Shown here: positions 22,281 to 34,685 of the stretch, one piece after another
Position numbering within the stretch: position 1 is the first letter of the stretch
How the letters are laid out: every line of letters starts with the position of its first letter
DNA from: Paraphysomonas bandaiensis
Taxonomy: Eukaryota > Chrysophyceae
Assembly (NCBI GenBank): GCA_965644295.1
Contig: CBFFRP010000016.1
Span: 89,900-153,899, forward strand
DNA: 64,000 nt
Reading direction: 5' to 3'
Notes under the pieces: model-generated
What the model was told of the DNA's origin: nothing
Database searches by the model: none
Seen by the model: only the letters and a program-made list of their open reading frames with translations
Position numbers and translations under genes: made by a program

Positions 22281-22691
22281 ATGGGTGAGGAAATGAAAGA
22301 ATGGTCGCACATGTGGGGCGCTAAGGTCAGTCCCAAGTCAGTTACCAGATGCGTGGAGCTGACAATATGTACCTCTAGGTCAAGCTTCGTAACGATATGT
22401 CTGATGATATGCTCAGAGACGCAATAGAAACTTCCAGGAGAATTCTGGGTGGTATCGGGAACTTTGATACGGAAGGTTTGCTGCACTCTATTTGAAAATC
22501 TGGTCTTAATGTTGGTTTATTTAGGGCTTCAATGCGCTGAGGATATAAAAAATGAATTCGATTCTCGTTGGTCTCCACACTGGCATGTTATTATTGGTAG
22601 AAATTTTGGATCCTTTATAACGCATGAAGTGAAGTGTTTTGTCTTCTTCTACTTGGAAGATAAGGCTGTGATGCTCTTCAAAGCCGGGTGA
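22281..22691 (+). CDS. DYNLL: dynein light chain, LC8 family
   Basis: Three small exons, 22281-22325, 22379-22475 and 22525-22691, with introns of 53 and 49 bp, 102 residues. Exon 3 carries the LC8 signature: DIKNEFDSRW, WHVIIGRNFGSFITHE and FYLEDKAVMLFKAG. Exon 2 supplies the DMSDDMLRDAIETS helix (compare DMSEEMQQDAV in the family). LC8 is a dimeric hub that binds dynein intermediate chains and many other partners in cytoplasm and cilia. The segment between the two helices is a few residues longer than in animals if the donor is at 22475. Alternative donors at about 22449-22453 would shorten it. The first donor is GTCAGT. Confidence 0.85.
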
Positions 22692-24684
22692 TGTATTTCG
22701 CTGACACGACCGGGATTACATGATGCTGAAAGTAGTGGGATGATTTTGATGTGTTGGAACTTGCATATAGTAGACCGAAGCACAACGAGTTTCATTGTTG
22801 TTCGTGTTGTAATCTTTAGTTTCATAAAATATTCTCAATAGTAAATAACATAAAAAATACGCGACATTGGCTGGATGAATATGCTCATGTCGTTTAGAGA
22901 ATTTTGAGGCATTTCGTTATGATCGCACATCATTGTACCGGGGCTGCGTATCAATTAATTGTTAGTTATTGAAATTGCAATATTTGAAATGGGGACAGCA
23001 AATCATAATTAGCCATTATAATATTATAATTGACTCCAGCTTCCTCAATTAGTGATAAAAAACACCACTAATTTGGCACTAGTGAGTTGATATTAAACAG
23101 CATTTTGTGTTGAGAAAATCAATTTCTTTACGATAAAAACCGAAGATTTATGTCATTACCACATACCAATAATAGTTATCCGGCCTTGACGCATGATGTA
23201 TATATTGTGTATTAGAAAGCAATAACATCTATTATATTTATCTCACATAAGATGTCGATGTTTCATAGTTCAGCGACATAAGCGATAAACTGGTAGCAGA
23301 AATCACTGCTTGATTGTTCTTCGAGAAAGTAAATGACAACAACGAAGATGTTGCATTAGAGACTTGAAAATTTTGTGAGTGACATGTAGGCCTGTCGGAA
23401 ATAGGATAGGTGTTCTGAGGCTTAAAAGGGTTACGGGTAGAGTAGCTTCTTGCTATCAAACATGATGGCTGAAATACGAAAGCTTTGGTTGCTCAGCGCT
23501 GTGGAGGGTAAATACGTAGTTTAGTTATTTATCCTGGAGTAAGCAGATGTCAGGTATATCAACATTTTATGCTTGCTTTGAGTGAGAGAGCAAAAGTGCT
23601 TGCGGTGACGCACAAGTGGCTTTCGTAGCGCTAAATAGTAGGATATCAGTGTTAAGCTAGTTAGTTAAATTGTTAGTTCTGACTCATAAATTCCAATTAC
23701 TAATAATAAAGCACTCACAACTAGTTTAGTGTTAATTAATTGCAATTTGACTAGATGGAGCAGAAAGTAATAATTGACTATAAATTGTTACAGAGCTTTG
23801 CATTATACACTCTTGACTGTCTTCTTACGGGGAGTCGGACAAAGGTACACTACATTCCACATCGTGGTGTTACTGCGAGCACGAGCCTTGACAATATTAT
23901 TGCTATCACAGAAACCTAGCTTTGATATACCCATCCTCACACTTCCAATTCTTAAGTACGTAGTTCTAGCAACGGAGATTAACTTATGTGCTTTGAGTAG
24001 TGAATTCCTTGTTCTTTATTCAATATATCTTATGTAATTCCAACATGATCGGAAGAACAAAAAACAACATCAAGATGAAAACTATTCATTGGCCCCACAT
24101 CATTAACTGCTAATAATAGTGTCTGTAAATACAGTATTCTTTAAGGGAGAGGTCTCTTTAACTTACGCAGATTGTAGTCAATTATAATTTCAATTTCTAC
24201 TCGCTGTCTCAATTTCAATTATTGCAATTTCAATAACTGACAATTAGTTGAAAATCAATTATTACGAAGCCCTGTCAAGTGATGGCAATAATTCAACAAC
24301 TTAGAAATACAGTTTTTACCAATAAGCAAAACTCAGCATTTCTTACCTCTCCTTAAACTAAACAAGGATTATATCTCTGCAATCAAACAACTACTGTGAT
24401 GAAGTACTTCGTACTTAGGATCCATGTTCAATTTCAACTGCTATATTTGAATTAATGTAATATTATCCTCGGGTTTTGACAAGAACATGAGAAAGTATAG
24501 ATTTTTAATACATTTATGACTAATTACCGAATGTATTCGACCACGGTTCGTTAGGATTACGACAAAATTAACTTCAATTGCCAAAGACTATATTATATAA
24601 TATAATACCAGCTACAATATAATACCAGCTCCTATCAGTAGAAGATACACAATCCATGTACATAGCATACTGGATTTGGCACTC
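22692..24684. other. 2 kb intergenic, R1 fragment only
   Basis: AT-rich, with no convincing exon. It contains the R1 fragment at 23535-23710. The 87-codon frame at 23774-24037 has no family features. Confidence 0.45.
23535..23710 (+). repeat. R1 3' fragment
   Basis: Matches R1 from AGCAGATGTCAGGTATATCA through TGCTTGCGGTGACGCACAAG, TCGTAGCGCTAAATAGTAGG and GTTAGTTCTGACTC. Confidence 0.7.
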
Positions 24685-27610
24685 CTATAGGAGATCATCA
24701 TCATCTTCCTCTTCACCTCCTACCACCTCCATATCTCCCTGGCTTTGGTACATATCCACTATCTGATCAGATGAAGTTGCCCCCTCTGGCTTCTTATCTG
24801 GCCTATCTCTAAGATACCGAGGAAATCTCAATCCGATCCCCCTCCCACTGCTGTCAACTTTTCCCATGCCACCTTTGTGAACACTGGATTTGGATAGATC
24901 AGCTGCCTGGAGCTCCCACACGACATTAGGCTCGAACCAATCATCTGGCGTCAATGGGTCTCCTACACTGTAGTTGGAAGGTTTACGGCCAGTGGATGAA
25001 ATGTGAGACTTCATTTGCTCGGTGAGGCGCTGTAGATCCTCATCTTTAAAACCAGTTCCCACTTTGCAAACACTCTGGAACTCGTCACTGTCTGGGTCAT
25101 AGCACTGCGATGGATACATTTAACTATTATTATTATTTCAGCAAGCGCTAAGTATGAAATTATAACGTAGTGCGACAACACCATCCATACACCACACATA
25201 TACACACCAGCCAGTTCATATGATTGACACTTGACACTTACCGCCATAAGATAAGCACCATATACATTCGTTCTTTTTCCCCGTCCATGGTATCCCCCAA
25301 TGACCACCAGGTCTACCGAATCACACACACCCATTCCGTCTATATAATCCTTTTTGAGTTTTAGCCAATTAAGCGATCTCTTGGAAGGCTCATAAGTAGC
25401 ATTCTGAGATAGGGTTTTGACCATCAAACCCTCACACATCGCCCCGCATGCCTCTTGCATAAAAACTTCAATGGGAGTCGTGTCTCCGTTCTCCATATGA
25501 TCACTACCACTCGCGAAGTGAAAGAAACCCTCTGAATGGGTAAAACTGGCATGTAGAAGCTCTCTGCGTCGAAGAAAGGACTCTTGTAACAAACTCTTTC
25601 CATTTAGATATATCAGATCAAACGCTTGCAATATGACCTTGACTTTTTGGCTGTCCTCTTCTCCGTCCTCAACCTTTCTTTTACGCGTGGATAGCACCTG
25701 GAAGGGCAGCAGGCAACCCTTCTCTCTGTCATAAGCAACCACTTCTGCGTCAACCACACAGGACACAACTTCTTCTCGCTTCGCGTTCCTAATCCATCAT
25801 AGGAAAGAGATTAAATCATATGCCAGTTGTACGATGGGATAACATATAAAAACGATGAAAACACCAATGAGCATTATACAGAACACAGTTGATACAAATC
25901 TGACAGACACCACTCATTTCGGCTTTATCGATTCGTAAAAAGCTCACAGCGTTACCAAGAGCAATATCTCACCTTATGACGTCCATCAGATCAGGATACT
26001 TCGGGGAATTATCTTCACTATTTCTAGAAAAAATCTTGACAGTTCCATCGGAGAGGAGGTGTACCTGTGCCCTCTCTCCATCATACTTGTACTCCATAGT
26101 AAACAACTGCCCTGAGAGTCTCTTGAGAACTTCTGCTACTTGCTTTGTAGGCTTCGCGAGCATTGGCGCAACAGGCACACCAGGAGTGAGTCGGCAGTGC
26201 TTGTGTAGATCATGAAGTGGATGGTGTAGCAACGCATCCACCAATACAGAAAGAGAGGGACATTCAGAAAAGGCACGCTTAACTGCGATAACGGCCATTT
26301 CGTTGCGGACATCGCGGGAGAGACGGCCAGATAGCTTGACAGCCTCAGGTGGGGGGCGGACGGCCACCTTTTCCAGCATTTCCACCATATCCTTCTCGAC
26401 TGCACTATCGCTCTCATTATCATTTTCCTGGGACTCAGTGATATTCTCGAGCGATCTCTTTCTCTTTCCTTTTGCAACTATTACATCGTCTTCATCATCA
26501 CTGTCTACCAAACCATCATCATCTGCCTCGGATACCATAGATTTTACTCCAGTGGGGGAATCTTCCTCCACTCCAGTAAATAATGGGGAGGCAAAAGCAT
26601 TGGCCAGGCCAATGAGAACAGTTTGTGCTGCTGTGCCTGAAAAGCAAAAAAAAATAAGTTGCTGCATAATGATTTCACCACATTTCTCAAGAAACATAAA
26701 AAGGAACAATATCATGACCATTCCTCACAGACGTAATACAACTTCTATATAACACGAGGTAGTACCTAGACGAAGCTTCCCTTGCAGTGCTCTGACGATG
26801 TACTTCGCCTCATTTCCCTGGCAGGCAATCATCATTTTCTTTATGATTCCAACTTTACGATCCATTGATTTGCTACCAGTAGTTCGAGTAATAAGTCTAA
26901 GTTGTTCCAAAACGTTTCGGGCTGTGAGGGCTTTAGGCTTAGCACCAAATCCTAGGGTACTCTGACTTGATCGACTTTGACAAGCGACCGTGCCGAGATC
27001 TCCGTCATTTTTGTACGCTGCTTGCACAGCGGCCCTGTTCCTTCCGGTGGATTCTACCACGGCTTTTATCAGTAAAGCATCACCTATATATATATTACCG
27101 ATAATACTACCTTATCAGAGAGCACTTACCGATCCCCAGTTCCAAACCTTCGTAAGCGGGAAACACCTTATTCGAAGTCAAGTACACCACGCTGTCGAGA
27201 TCTTCCGGAGTAGTAACCGTAACTGCTTTATAAAGCTGACATAGAATTGACTCCTTCTCCAAGCGACTTGATGTATTTCCTATCTTATCAAAGGCTGCAG
27301 CAACCGCAGCATAAGGGACAGGCTCGCCCTTCTTCCATGTTATAATAGCCGCTAAACTAGAGGGAATATCAGACACACTGACAGCAGATGCGCTGATTGA
27401 AGGCGAATCATCAGACACAGCAGTGTCTTGTTTTGTCTGTACGGAAGATATCGTCCGAGCGGATGTGTCTGTGTCTGTGTCGGGTGATTTAACAGGCTTG
27501 GTCTCTACAGCCGCGTGTGTTGATTCATGAGGAGGGGCGTGACTCCCAGCTGTCTCTCTCTTCTTTGATAAGGAGGATTTACCATTGCCAAAAAAATTAC
27601 GAATGTCCAT
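24685..27610 (-). CDS. LIG1: ATP-dependent DNA ligase I
   Basis: Five exons: 27610-27130, 27083-26766, 26636-25973, 25788-25242, 25104-24685. Introns are 46, 129, 184 and 137 bp; the total is 809 residues. It seals nicks, joining Okazaki fragments and finishing excision repair. The N-terminus MDIRNFFG is a PCNA-interacting-box-like motif followed by a disordered Ser/Thr/Asp tail. Then come the DNA-binding domain (GLELGIGDALLIKAV across the first splice), the adenylation domain with the catalytic Lys in MEYKYDGERAQVH (about residue 450), EGLMVK, and the OB-fold (YDPDSDEFQSVCKVGTGF, then RFPRYLRDR). An acidic, KRKR-containing insert of about 60 residues lies between the DNA-binding subdomains. 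The C-terminus ends in an acidic run. The ATG at 27610 follows a non-ATG in-frame codon. It is divergent with the MSS51-like gene. Confidence 0.96.
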
Positions 27611-27996
27611 AATCTCCACCCAATAATTATCGTGATGGAGGTGATGTATGCTTTAGTGAGCTCGGCCTATCTCCCATATATATGTATATACATGTACATG
27701 TCCATGCATAAGATCGCTCTATGTAGTGTATATGTACAGCAGTATGTGCGGTGTATGTGCGGTGTATGTATGTGTACATAGGATTGACTGGGAGTTAAAT
27801 TCAAATATTCGAACTGTACGTGGTGTGTGCACTTCATACTGCTGTATATGTGCTGTATTCATGGCTGGATATGGTATACAGTGTAGTGCTGCTGCTGTAT
27901 GTGGTGGGCACATTAACACGCATATCTAGAGGGGGATCATCTATCTTACACAGGCGCTCAACACCCGTCGCCTCTATTATTCTCCTTGATACTGCA
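27611..27996. promoter_or_regulatory. divergent promoter, DNA ligase / MSS51-like
   Basis: 386 bp between two opposing start codons. It carries CAGCAGTA at 27737-27744, its reverse complement TACTGCTG at 27837-27844, and GGTATACAG near 27871. Promoter function inferred. Confidence 0.5.
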
Positions 27997-28923
27997 ATGC
28001 ACAAACTTCTACACTCATGTTTAATTAAATGTTCTGGTAGCTTCATGTGGCGCCGCTTCTGTTCTTCGTCCTTAAAGGACACACTGCATCAAGAGATGAT
28101 AAAGGAAACACTATGGGCTAAAAGTGAGAAGTACCAGAGCTTCTTAAAGACAGTGAGCCAAGTTCCTGAGCGTCATATTATTCAGCCTAGCTTAGAGGGT
28201 TATATGCGAGAGCGGGGTTGTGGAGAGTTCACGCAGGATGATGCGGCCATGCGTATAATATCCACTCTTACAACTCACCCACTAACTTTAGCTTATGGCA
28301 TACAACATATTTTCCCCTCCCCGCTTCCACGCGTGCGTATTCTTGCACTTGGTATGCGTAGTGAGTCTACATTGCCCATGATGTGGTGGCGTGAGACTTT
28401 GCTAGCTACAGAGAAAAGTAGCCAGGTAGAACTTGAAATGCTTGGTCCCGATTTAAGTGAATTGAATCATTCCAAAAGTATTGACTTGCCTAGCGGAGAT
28501 GAGAATACTACCAAGATGCTTATGGTGCACTCACCTACAGAGAATAAAGTTGTATTTCATGAGCACCCTGATCATATGGACAAGCTACGTTCGAGTGACA
28601 TGTTCGTGCTGTTTAACCCGGGCTTTGGAGCGAATGCTATTATGAAAAAGCAGTGGAGAGACACCCTTTCTCTGATCTTACAAACGCGTAAGCCTATTTT
28701 ATGTACAGCTCATAGTGAAGGTGATCTTGCCCGTGATCTCGCTTTCTTGGACTTTTTAACGTCGGAGGAAGACCACGAGAATTTCGGCGAGCCATTAGAG
28801 TTCCTCATGATGCCACACACTAACCCTTTCAGATCCCATAGGCGCAGATTTGATTCCAATGAGGACGGTAATTCTAATATTGTTAGCGCAAATCACAGTA
28901 TATATGCGTTTATACGGAAGTAG
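27997..28923 (+). CDS. MSS51 C-terminal-domain-like mitochondrial protein
   Basis: Single exon, 308 residues. The in-frame region upstream (from 27820) lies in the promoter, so ATG 27997 is chosen; it starts MHKLLHSCLIKCSG..WRRFCSSS, a good mitochondrial presequence with Arg/Lys, Ser and no acids. The body matches the C-terminal domain seen in yeast Mss51 and animal zinc-finger MYND proteins. The key stretches are ILALGMRSES, LEMLGPDL and the core FVLFNPGFGAN followed by a Trp and KPILCTAHSEGDLARD. There is no MYND zinc finger. In yeast Mss51 acts in COX1 translation; that role is not implied here, and only the domain is seen. Confidence 0.75.
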   Translation: MHKLLHSCLIKCSGSFMWRRFCSSSLKDTLHQEMIKETLWAKSEKYQSFLKTVSQVPERHIIQPSLEGYMRERGCGEFTQDDAAMRIISTLTTHPLTLAYGIQHIFPSPLPRVRILALGMRSESTLPMMWWRETLLATEKSSQVELEMLGPDLSELNHSKSIDLPSGDENTTKMLMVHSPTENKVVFHEHPDHMDKLRSSDMFVLFNPGFGANAIMKKQWRDTLSLILQTRKPILCTAHSEGDLARDLAFLDFLTSEEDHENFGEPLEFLMMPHTNPFRSHRRRFDSNEDGNSNIVSANHSIYAFIRK

Positions 28924-29893
28924 TATTCATGGAACATATGGTTGTAAATAATATTTAAGTACTGTGTTTATGGACATTTAATGTAAATGGTTGTATACAC
29001 CATACTATATTTTCAGAATACTTTACGTGGCTAACACTGTTAGCTTGTCTTTGTCTGGAAAACAGCACTTTCTTAGACTGACAATAGCCTTGAAGCTTAT
29101 CAGTGCTGCGAAAATATATTTAATGTATGTAGAATTTCGGTGTTACTCCAACCAACTAGAGTATATGTATGAATACACCCTATGCAGTTAAATAGGGGGA
29201 TATATCTAGAAGCCCACACTAGGCAATCTTCATACGAGAGGAAGAAACACTGGAGATACGTCATTCGTTCACTGTATTATTTTGTAGTAACCATCTATCG
29301 GGTTAATATATGATACGAGCCCTTCATTGTATATGCTTATGCTTGTACATAATTATATGATTGACATGGTACAATTAATAATATTATTATCGACTCTGAA
29401 CCAAGATCTGCTGAGTAATATAACAATGATACGATGACCATACTATCGACATATTCAACAGAAACAGACACAGAGATATCAGAATCCTCATGAAGACTAG
29501 CAATGAAGAATAAAGATGAGAACAAATTCCAACAATCGTTCATGCGGAGATATGCTTTGGTTGAATCAATGTTTATTATGTTCGTGCCAGATGGGCACTA
29601 GCCCAGTGACTATACTTCTTCACGTTGGGTGCTTTCCGTCCTCTCTTAATGGGTGCGGCTTATTCTTATGTGGTTGAAGGATACTGCACACATTGTGTGC
29701 TCGAATTCCTAAAATCCCTATTTTTCGCACTTTCCAATAATTTTTAAGTATATTTTGTGAAAGGAGGGGTTTTGTCAGTGCAGAAAAGTGCTGTGCTGTA
29801 GTATCATGCAGTGTGTATGTCGACAGGGTGATATGGCACACTTATAGTTCTTAACATGCATCTTCCCTTTGTAAGCTCAATACAAGAATACTA
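28924..29893. other. intergenic, nothing recognised
   Basis: About 970 bp, AT-rich, with short frames only on both strands and no repeat shared with the rest of the window. Confidence 0.5.
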
Positions 29894-30289
29894 ATGGGTG
29901 ATAATGCGACCAAATCATGGGAATGGCATAACAATGAAGTTGGCATTGGCTATGCTGCTCGAGGAGTTGTTCGTCAGCGCACAACTGCCTCCGCTAGTGA
30001 TAAAATAATAGATATGAGTCAACCGCGTATAGAGCCTGACAATAGTAAGGATGCAAAATCATCCAAGAAGAAAAAAGAAAAGAAGGATAAAAAAGACAAA
30101 AAAGATAGAAAGGAGAGAAAGAAACATTCGAAATCGAAAAAGTCAAAGAAGAGACACCGCGTGTCCCGCGAGAGTGATAGCGACAGTGCAGCTGAAAAGA
30201 GTTCTGTGAAGAAAATTTGTTTCAATCCATTTTTGCAGATTCTTGCTTCGAAACTGAGTGATACGACGAGAGTGTTTGAAGTAGATTAG
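29894..30289 (+). CDS. small Lys-rich protein of unknown function
   Basis: 131 residues from ATG 29894. The N-terminal 25 residues (SWEWHNNEVGIGYAARGVVR) are followed by a Lys/Asp/Ser tract (KKKKEKKDKKDKKDRKERKK) and a compact C-terminal motif CFNPFLQILASKLSD. The composition suggests a nuclear or nucleolar protein. No family was recognised. A CAG in the TTTTTGCAG at 30229-30237 could be a splice acceptor, but the frame is open through it. Confidence 0.55.
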   Translation: MGDNATKSWEWHNNEVGIGYAARGVVRQRTTASASDKIIDMSQPRIEPDNSKDAKSSKKKKEKKDKKDKKDRKERKKHSKSKKSKKRHRVSRESDSDSAAEKSSVKKICFNPFLQILASKLSDTTRVFEVD

Positions 30290-30471
30290 ACTCGATTGAA
30301 ACATTTTAAGTGAGTATTCTCACGTTTCAGTCATTATTATTTGTGTCTATAATATGGGGATGGTGTATGTACACAAAAATAGGGTGCTACTTATTGATAA
30401 TTGATAATAGTAAATTGTATACGGTTTAGACATACACCTACTAGACTAAACGTGCTAATACTACATGCTAC

Positions 30472-31574
30472 CAGGCTTGCGTAACAATTAATTGGTTATA
30501 AAAGTGATAATTTCAATTAGTATTATTGGTAAATTATATATAGCAACTTACGATACCTAGCTGCTGATCTTAGGTGCACACCCATTATATGTTAGTATAG
30601 TAGTATGGATGTATGTGCACAGTCACGTTATTATTATATTAATCATAATTAGGGTTACAATACACTTGAACCTCAGCATGCAAGAGTAATACATCATGTC
30701 AAAGATCGTTGGCAGAAAACAAACTGAGCACCTCTCTAACGATCGTCTAGATACATAGCATATAAATTATGTGATAGCATATCCAACGGCTTCGATAGAA
30801 TCAAGTATAGTAATGTAAATGACGTTATAAGTGTATCCGTTAGGTACCACTATCAGAGGAAGAGAAGTATGTGTGTGTGCAAGAATACCTTAATACAGAG
30901 GATCCGTAGTGTGGTGTGTGCAACGATAATGGGCTAGAAGCATTGGATAGCCATACTTACCATTCTTATTTATTCAAATGGATGGCATCGAAATGATTTA
31001 ATTCGTCAGTACCTTGGGATGAAATTTCACCGGGGTGCAGACGCGGAAATTGTTCAAAATGCAGGTTTCGAGAGAGCAGTAGTCAAAATTCAGCGCGGCA
31101 GGGAGGAAGAACTGAACCGCACTGAAAACGCACAGGTGCGACGCTTTTTGATAAATGATGTACCTGCACACGAAGGTGAACTTGAAGAGAAAGAGAAGGA
31201 GGAGGAGGAGGAAGACGATACCATTTGTTTACTTAACGACAACAGAAAGCGCCAAAAAGCACGCATCAAACTTCCAACACGATATCGTTGCATGAAGTAT
31301 TTGTATAACATTACCAATGTTTGTGAGAGGTTGTTTAACAAAACTAAGATTGTTATGACTAGATTTTTGCAAGCGAATGACACCTTGAAATGTTGAATTT
31401 TCTGCGTGAAAAATGTTAATGTTTCTCTGGGGTGAGACTATAGTACAGAAAGATATTCTAAAATCTAATATTAGAATTAATTGCATTGCCAATAATTGGA
31501 TGCTTGATTAATAAATACAATTATTATTGTTGGACACCTGTCACCTGTCACCAATTAATTGTTACGCTAGCCTG
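30472..31574 (+). mobile_element. decayed hAT-type transposon (element 2)
   Basis: 1103 bp bounded by inverted repeats: left CAGGCTTGCGTAACAATTAA, right end (reverse complement) CAGGCTAGCGTAACAATTAA. Flanks are ATGCTAC on the left and ATGGCTAC on the right, an 8-bp target duplication with one base lost. It encodes a broken transposase C-terminus (30975-31396). The ends and internal protein match element 1 at 36031-37524, but the two have diverged. Confidence 0.85.
30975..31396 (+). pseudogene. hAT transposase C-terminal fragment, broken
   Basis: In frame from about 30975 (RQYLGMKF..., FERAVVKIQRG), then an acidic linker and the hAT dimerisation-domain start YRCMKYLYNITNVCERLF. The intact relative at 36714-37298 continues into ELLLFLRCNKFLWNEV. 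Here the frame breaks after LQANDTLK: the matching residues are found in another frame with two stops (about 31370-31440). The N-terminal catalytic part is absent. Inactive. Confidence 0.8.
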
Positions 31575-32210
31575 ATGGCTACAATCGAGTCATATCCCCA
31601 TATCAAATATACAGTATTACTGCAGGCTTTAAAAGTATTTCAAACTTTCGTATATGTTACAAAAACAAAAATTTTATGGACTTGTGCTGCATATGTATAA
31701 TAAGTAAGTGAAGTATAGTAAGTTGTTACAAAGTGTGAATATAAGTAAGTGTTACTAAGTACTTAGTGAGCTTGCTAGCCTGGGGTATATTCGTCTTTTT
31801 CTAGAAGTAGCCATATTGTATCACGCTGCCTTATTTCGCTGAAAGCATCACTAAATTCCAAATTTATAAGGAGAAGAATTAAAAATTCATTAGCGTGAAT
31901 CTTTTATTATTTTGAGGACACCTATACCACAATATATAGTGAGGGGTCATTTCAACCATACTGACTAGAGGTTCAGTAATATATTTCTCCTAGCATAACA
32001 TGATAAAATCTATATTGCTCTGTCTGGCACCAATGCCGTACAAAACAGAAACCGAGCATAAAAATCTAACTGAAAAAATATATACATATTCAACTGTACG
32101 ACCGAAAATGTCAATGCAGTGTTTGAAGAACACTGCTAAAGTATTTATCACCATCAGGACTACGCAGATTGTAGTCACCCCCGTTCAGCACAAAGACAAA
32201 ATGTGAGCAA
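31575..32210. other. intergenic, no gene seen
   Basis: 636 bp of AT-rich sequence between the decayed hAT element and the 3' end of the next minus-strand gene. Nothing recognised. Confidence 0.5.
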
Positions 32211-33053
32211 CTATTCCTTTGACGATAAAATATCCAATGCGAACATCGCATTTTCGAAGTCAATTTCACAGTCATCTGCCAAGCATGAATTCATATCCTG
32301 TGTACTTGTGGCAGTCACATCATGTCCTTGAAACAGGTTGTCCTCTCCAAGTGATGGACAACAAGAAAACTCTATCTCACACACTGGATCCATAGTTGCA
32401 GATTGCATCGACACACGGCGAGATGGGGCTGAGTTTGTACCCATTGGGAGCTCGAAAGACATCGTACTCATCCGTTCGTTTTGTAAATACATCGTCTGTC
32501 GTGACATTAAAGTGTCATCACCTGGGTGCACTTTAGAGGCTTTCGTGTGCCCCATTTGAAATACAATGTTTTTCTTGGGTTTTATAGAGTGAGAAATGGC
32601 CGCTCGGTCGCTTGACTCTTTACGGCGTTCGATAAATAACTCTCTTCTAAACTTAAGAACCATGCGCTTCAGTCGCAAGCCCCACTCATGCTTTCGTTGG
32701 TCGAGGTACAGCGGGCGTTGTTCCTTGACCTTTTCAAACGTATCATACTCTGACTCTCCCTCATGGCAATAAGCCCTATATAATTTCATATACCGAAGTA
32801 AAATAATTGCTGTTCTAGCGTCAAGTTCCAAACCAAGGTGACCCCATGCCCAATCCATAACCAGCACCGGGTCCATAACTTCGTTCCGACTTTCCACAAA
32901 GAGGACTTTCAATAATGCATTTTCCATTTCGCGATCACTCTTAACAGCCTCCATAACCCCTTTAATGGCTTCATATAGATCGCCGCTCTCAAGGCCCAAG
33001 TCATCATCTCTCCACTTGGCCTTAAAGATTCTCTCCCATAGACGACGCAGCAT
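32211..33053 (-). CDS. protein of unknown function
   Basis: Single exon, 280 residues from ATG 33053. The first 150 residues are predicted mostly helical (MLRRLWERIFKAKWRDDD, VMDWAWGHLGLELDARTA, LLRYMKLYRAYC) with many Arg/Trp residues. The remainder is Ser/Met-rich and probably disordered, with an acidic end (DDCEIDFENAMFALDILSS). No family was recognised. Upstream of its start lies a 260-bp gap and then the very long CATA repeat. Confidence 0.7.
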   Translation of the reverse strand: MLRRLWERIFKAKWRDDDLGLESGDLYEAIKGVMEAVKSDREMENALLKVLFVESRNEVMDPVLVMDWAWGHLGLELDARTAIILLRYMKLYRAYCHEGESEYDTFEKVKEQRPLYLDQRKHEWGLRLKRMVLKFRRELFIERRKESSDRAAISHSIKPKKNIVFQMGHTKASKVHPGDDTLMSRQTMYLQNERMSTMSFELPMGTNSAPSRRVSMQSATMDPVCEIEFSCCPSLGEDNLFQGHDVTATSTQDMNSCLADDCEIDFENAMFALDILSSKE

Positions 33054-33316
33054 AATAGTGTGACAGAAATAGCACTATGAAGTCAATCTCATGCCCTCCT
33101 CACTTGCGTATTAGTGGCAATCGACAGTCTATTGTTAGAATTCAGAGATTATCTAACTGTTGGTAATCCCGCCAGCCCATCGTACTCATTTCCATATACG
33201 TGGGCATATACACAAAAACGGAGGGACGCTGAACCGTGAGAGGAGTGCAGGAATTCTTATGTGTCCGCATCAAGAACAACCTTTCCCATGTACCTAAACA
33301 CTGTACCTACCTACAG

Positions 33317-34685
33317 TGCATACATACATACATACATACATACATACATACATACATACATACATACATACATACATACATACATACATACATACATACA
33401 TACATACATACATACATACATACATACATACATACATACATACATACATACATACATACATACATACATACATACATACATACATACATACATACATTCA
33501 TACATACATACATACATACATACATACATACATACCTACATACATACATACATACATACATACATACATACATACATACATACATACATACATACATACA
33601 TACATACATACATACATACATACATACATACATACATACATACATACATACATACATACCTACATACCTACCTACATACATACATACATACATACATACA
33701 TACATACATACATACATACATACATACATACATACATACATACATACATACATACATACATACATACATACATACATACATACATACATACATACATACA
33801 TACATACATACATACATACATACATACATACATACATACATACATACATACATACATACATACATACATACATACATACATACATACATACATACATACA
33901 TACATACATACATACATACATACATACATACATACATACCTACATACATACATACATACATACATACATACATACATACATACATACATACATACATACA
34001 TACATACATACATACATACATACATACATACATACATACATACATACATACATACATACATACATACATACATACATACATACATACATACATACATACA
34101 TACATACATACATACATACATACATACATACATACATACATACATACATACATACATACATACATACATACATACATACATACATACATACATACATACA
34201 TACATACATACATACATACATACATACATACATACATACATACATACATACATACATACATACATACATACATACATACATACATACATACATACATACA
34301 TACATACATACAGACATACAGACATACATACATACATACATACAGACATACATACATACAGACATACATACAGACATACATACATACATACATACATACA
34401 TACATACATACATACATACATACATACATACATACATACATACATACATACATACATACATACATACATACATACATACATACATACATACATACATACA
34501 TACATACATACATACATACATACATACATACATACATACATACATACCTACATACATACATACATACATACATACATACATACATACATACATACGTACA
34601 TACATACATACATACATACATACATACATACATACCTACATACATACATACATACATACATACATACATACATACATACATACAT
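33317..34685 (+). repeat. 1.37-kb (CATA)n microsatellite
   Basis: About 340 CATA units, almost pure. Isolated variant units occur: CATT near 33497, CCTA near 33535, 33659-33672, 33939, 34547 and 34634, a cluster of CAGA units at 34312-34375, and CGTA near 34595. Because the period is 4 and no frame contains a stop, long frames appear on both strands; none is a gene. Confidence 0.98.

Noticed and set aside
23774-24037. 87-codon plus-strand frame
   Set aside because: No domain, no splice context, and located in an AT-rich gap with repeat fragments.
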